Source of the DNA: Paraburkholderia sp. BCC1884
GTDB taxonomy: Bacteria > Pseudomonadota > Gammaproteobacteria > Burkholderiales > Burkholderiaceae
DNA length: 64,000 nucleotides
Assembly (NCBI RefSeq): GCF_900996225.1
Contig: NZ_CAAJGL010000101.1
Span: 124,001 to 188,000, forward strand
Direction of reading: 5' to 3'
Positions 60,878 through 64,000 of the stretch are shown here, piece by piece; the first letter of the stretch is position 1, and every line of letters begins with the position of its first letter. Position numbers and translations under genes: made by a program. The notes under the pieces are model-generated. The model was given only the letters and a program-made list of their open reading frames with translations. It was not told the origin of the DNA and did not search any database.

Positions 60878-62196
60878 AGCGCTGGCGCCCAATTACCTTC
60901 GCGCGATGAAAACTGCACCGTTCGGCCGCTTCCGTTGCGCAGACAGATGCCGATGAGCGAAGCGCCCGCAGCGACCTGTGAGGCGATGTAGCTGTCCACA
61001 TCATTCAGCCGGACTTGCGGTGCGTTGTCGAGATAGATCCCGCCGATGCGTTGGTTGGTGCAGGCCGAAGCGGGCGGCAAGTGCGTCGTGTCGTCCCAAC
61101 CGGTGGCCGCCGCGTAGAGATCGAGCATGACTGCGCTGGCGTCGGTGACGTTTTGCCCGAGCGTCTGGAGGGACGCGCTCGTATAAGGGTAGTCGCCGAG
61201 GCCGGCGGGTGTCGGGAACTGCATCAGCACCACGCTGTTCGGTGCGGAGGTCAGCGTTGCGTCGCCTCCATGCACCACATCGTTCGCGTCCACCCACGCG
61301 TCCGCGCTAGCGGCGGCGTAATGCGTCGGAATACTCTTGTCGCAGGTAGAGCCCGGCGTGACTGGCGCATTCATGCATCTGTCGATCAGGTACTGCATCG
61401 TGTCCACTTTCCAGACATTGATGAAATCGCCGTGCGCCGTGTACATCCCGCCCCATTGCGCTTCCCATTTGCCCTCCCTCCACGTTGGGTCCATCGACAA
61501 CTGTGCGCCGGACAGATCGCCGTCCTGGCGGAGGTCGTAGGCGACGCTCATCTGTAACTCGGGAAGCTTGATCGGGTAGGCGCCCGGACAGGTGCCGTCG
61601 CTCTGACGATAAGCCATGTTCGATATGCCGCTGGCCGGGTTCGGCGCAAGCGTCCTGCCGTCCCAGCAATCCGGAAAGTGGACCGCAATATCGAGTTGCG
61701 CGAAGGTCCCGTTGTTGTCCATGACGACGGGACAATTGGTGGGCGCCGTGGTGGAGTACGAGCCGCCGCGGCACAAGAAATTGATGTGCGGATTCGGCGC
61801 GGCTCCGCGGTGATTGCCAGCCAGCATTTCGAGGCCGGCCGGGATGGCCTGAAGCGGGACGACTGGCTGGTCGTTCTTGTAGTACGTCTTCTGATACTGC
61901 GGTGCGACGATACCCGAGGCACGTTTCAATTGCGGAGCCCAATAAGCCGAGACGTCGGCGCTCGCGTCGCAGGTGGTGACTTTGTTGGCGGTCAGCGACG
62001 TGTATGTGCTGTAGGCATTCGTGCCCGTATTGCCAAAAAAATCATGACCCATGGCCCGACCGGGTTGCCCGGCGTGGACGATGGGATCGTCCGGCAGGCT
62101 ATGAGAATAGCCGCACTGCACGTTGAACTGATTGCCCGCGTGGGCCGAACCTGCGGTCAGCGTCAGCGCGAGGCAGAGTTGGGCAGCTAACTTCAT
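60865..62196 (-). CDS. Secreted DUF1996 protein
   Basis: A 443-residue protein with a signal peptide (cleavage after SAHA, residue 20). CGYSHSLPDDPIV at 28-40 and MGHDFFGNTGTNAYSTYTSL at 49-68 carry the conserved DPI and HDFFGN signatures of DUF1996 (PF09362). FPDCWDG and PHINFLCRGG also fit. The family is common in fungi and some bacteria, and its function is unknown. Several cysteines suggest disulphides. GGAG lies seven bases before ATG 62196; the 76-residue upstream extension lacks pattern. It is not obviously part of the aspartate cluster. The 280 bp upstream hold no gene. Confidence 0.85.
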   Translation of the reverse strand: MKLAAQLCLALTLTAGSAHAGNQFNVQCGYSHSLPDDPIVHAGQPGRAMGHDFFGNTGTNAYSTYTSLTANKVTTCDASADVSAYWAPQLKRASGIVAPQYQKTYYKNDQPVVPLQAIPAGLEMLAGNHRGAAPNPHINFLCRGGSYSTTAPTNCPVVMDNNGTFAQLDIAVHFPDCWDGRTLAPNPASGISNMAYRQSDGTCPGAYPIKLPELQMSVAYDLRQDGDLSGAQLSMDPTWREGKWEAQWGGMYTAHGDFINVWKVDTMQYLIDRCMNAPVTPGSTCDKSIPTHYAAASADAWVDANDVVHGGDATLTSAPNSVVLMQFPTPAGLGDYPYTSASLQTLGQNVTDASAVMLDLYAAATGWDDTTHLPPASACTNQRIGGIYLDNAPQVRLNDVDSYIASQVAAGASLIGICLRNGSGRTVQFSSREGNWAPALYFK

Positions 62197-62476
62197 ATGA
62201 GACTCCGAAGCAGGACGACAGGACGACGCGATGCCACACCGGGTGACTTCGCCGCCAATTGATTCGGAGTGTTGAACGAACCGGCGACGAAATCCTGTGA
62301 GCGAGGAGCATCGTAGGTCGAACTTCGGTGCGCTTCCAGCCAGGCAAACAGATAGGTCGGCTAGACCGAGTTTTAGGCGTGGGACTGTTGTTTCAAGTTG
62401 CTGGGCGAGGAGACAAGGCCGCATCCGGCGCGGCGAGCCGCGCGAGATGGGTTAGAGGCAGGGACTTGCGTGAAAC

Positions 62477-63688
62477 TCAGGTTGCCGCAGGTGAAACGGG
62501 CACGCGGGCATTGCGCAGATACATCATCGTCGACAACACGACGGCGGCGGCGGAAGCCACTGCGGCAAAAAGGAACACCGAGCCGTAGCCGAACTCACCG
62601 GCGATATAACCGGCCAGAGGCCCGGTAATCCCGAGCGACAAGTCGAGAAACACCGAATAGGCCGACAACGCCGCGCCACGGCTCGCCGGTGGCACGAGTC
62701 CCACGGCTTCGACGCCCAGAGCCGGAAACACCAGGGCGAATCCGAATCCGGTCAACGCCGCGCCGGCCAGCGCGATATGCGGTTCGGGCGCGAGCCACAG
62801 CATCAGCAAGCCGGCGCATTCGAACGAAAACGATGCAATCGCGACCCGGAAGCCGCCGTAAGTCTTGATCGTGCTGGCAAACAGCAGGCGCGCGCCGATG
62901 AACAGCGTGCCGAATACCGTCAGCGACAACGCCGCATTCGGCCAATGCCTCGCGGCGTAGAAGAGCGTGATGAAGGTAGCAATCGAGCCGAAGCCCGCCG
63001 AGCCGAGTGCCAGGCCAATCCCGTGCGGCAATACGCGCGTGAAAACGCTGCGGTACGACATGCGTTCACCGTGCACGATCGGCACCGGCGCGATCGGGCG
63101 GGCGAGATAGAAGCCGAGCGCGGCGAGCAGAATCACCAGAATGCCCAACGCCGCAAAACCGACGCTATGCGCAATCGCCACCCCAAGCGGCGCGCCAACG
63201 GCCAGTGCGCCATACGTCGCGATCCCGTTCCACGAAATCACCCGTGCGTTGTTGCTCACGCCCACCCGGCCGATGCCCCACAGAATCGCGCCCGTGCCGC
63301 ACAGGCTTTCGCCGAAGCCGAGCACGAGACGGCTGCACACCAGCAAGACCAGGCTTAGCACCGGCCAGCGTCCGCACAGTACCGCCAGGAGCAGCAGAAT
63401 CCCGCTCGCGCCACAGCCCAGCAGGCCGATCGTCACGGTGCGCTTTGGCCCCAACGTGTCCGCGGAACGGCCGGCGAGCGGGCGCGAGGCGAGTGTCGCC
63501 AGATACTGGACGCTGATTGCCGCGCCGGCCAGCACGGCGCTATAGCCGAGGTCGTCGTGGACGTAGCCGGGCAGCACCGCAAGCGGAATGCCGATCGTCA
63601 GGTAGCAAAGAAACGTGAAAAAGACGACCGGAATGATCTGCAGGGTCGTCGCAAATTCGCTGCGGGGTGTCGCTGAATCGGTGGACAT
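62477..63688 (-). CDS. MFS transporter (YhhS/YfcJ-like)
   Basis: A 403-residue twelve-helix permease. FFTFLCYLTIGIPLAVLPGYV in the first helix and YLATLASRPLAGRSADTLGPK in the loop region are like the YhhS/YfcJ group of drug or metabolite exporters. The charged central loop (ARPIAPVPIVHGERMSYRSV) separates the halves. Substrate unknown. It is preceded, on its upstream side, by an AT-rich region that runs to the window end. Confidence 0.84.
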   Translation of the reverse strand: MSTDSATPRSEFATTLQIIPVVFFTFLCYLTIGIPLAVLPGYVHDDLGYSAVLAGAAISVQYLATLASRPLAGRSADTLGPKRTVTIGLLGCGASGILLLLAVLCGRWPVLSLVLLVCSRLVLGFGESLCGTGAILWGIGRVGVSNNARVISWNGIATYGALAVGAPLGVAIAHSVGFAALGILVILLAALGFYLARPIAPVPIVHGERMSYRSVFTRVLPHGIGLALGSAGFGSIATFITLFYAARHWPNAALSLTVFGTLFIGARLLFASTIKTYGGFRVAIASFSFECAGLLMLWLAPEPHIALAGAALTGFGFALVFPALGVEAVGLVPPASRGAALSAYSVFLDLSLGITGPLAGYIAGEFGYGSVFLFAAVASAAAVVLSTMMYLRNARVPVSPAAT

Positions 63689-64000
63689 GGGGAAAACGAG
63701 ACTTGAAAACGGCGGGAATGCGTGATTTTCCCATGGAACCGATTCTCTTGCAGGGTTTGCTTAATAATTCCTTCCGAAAATCGAGGGGTTAAAGCTCATA
63801 TAGTGGTCCGTTTTGCACCCTTCAGCGCCTGTCTTGCCGACCCGGCGAGTGCGTTTTCATTTATGTTATGTGTCTTTTTTTCAATAAAAATAATTAAAAA
63901 GTGGCAAAAATGCCGATGCGACATAAGCTGCGCGGCACCCAAACCTATCTCGATATCGTTTCGCGGATATGCCCCCCATGCGAACGGGGCTATGGGTTGT
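63689..64000. other. Right-edge region, AT-rich, possible start of a gene
   Basis: A 312-bp stretch with a marked AT-rich patch at 63860-63905, which could be promoter DNA for the MFS gene or for a gene to the right. An ATG at 63910 opens a frame (MPMRHKLRGTQTYLDIVSR) that stays open to the window edge. With only 30 codons visible, it cannot be judged. Nothing else is seen. Confidence 0.4.

Overview
The window looks like chromosomal DNA of a Burkholderiaceae bacterium, most likely Paraburkholderia or Burkholderia sensu lato. The base composition is high-GC throughout. The gene neighbourhoods (hda/AI-2E/purM/miaA/mutL; ybgC-tolQRAB-pal-cpoB-tRNA-Lys; glyA-nrdR) and the protein sequences fit that group. 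This is recognition by eye; no database search was possible. There is no prophage, transposon, CRISPR array or rRNA operon.

Layout. 1-7.1 kb: replication, purine, tRNA and repair housekeeping genes (hda, an AI-2E family permease, purM, miaA, mutL) and a DedA membrane protein. 7.1-12.4 kb: an ion and osmotic membrane block (MscS channel, small membrane protein, ClC channel with CBS domains, MarR regulator, HPP-CBS membrane protein). The last three probably form one regulon, because two similar palindromes sit before marR and before the HPP gene. 12.4-25 kb: a complete one-strand Tad (Flp pilus) locus, flp-tadV-cpaBCDEF-tadBCDEFG. 25-27.4 kb: a membrane methyltransferase-like gene and a PAP2 family gene. 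27.4-33.1 kb: tRNA-Lys and the Tol-Pal envelope operon. 33.2-39.2 kb: ydfG, a ZTP riboswitch before glyA-nrdR, then a five-gene minor pilin operon for type IV pili. 39.3-41.7 kb: a yqjD/yqjE-type membrane operon and a 1-Cys peroxiredoxin. 41.7-49.1 kb: amino-acid and aromatic catabolism (glutaryl-CoA dehydrogenase with a divergent IclR regulator, a degenerate EAL protein, and an AAHS transporter with hmgA-fahA for homogentisate). 49.1-54 kb: two MFS efflux genes, a ParB/Srx-like 'fertility inhibition' relative and a D-lactate dehydrogenase. 54-61 kb: two tandem AspT antiporters, aspartate 4-decarboxylase and a class V aminotransferase. 61-64 kb: a secreted DUF1996 protein, an MFS transporter and an AT-rich right edge.

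The clearest non-coding element is the ZTP (pfl) riboswitch at about 34.20-34.31 kb. It ties glyA, and possibly nrdR, to the purine/folate alarmone ZMP/ZTP. The most distinctive candidate systems are (1) the MarR/ClC-CBS/HPP-CBS regulon with paired operators, (2) the duplicated AspT-AspD aspartate-alanine cycle with its own aminotransferase and an AT-rich leader carrying a direct repeat, and (3) the orphan ParB/Srx-like gene with no plasmid genes around it. No wholly new multi-gene defence or mobile system was found. Several start codons were moved from the longest open frame on the basis of ribosome binding sites, 4-nt overlaps or signal peptides, as noted in the entries.
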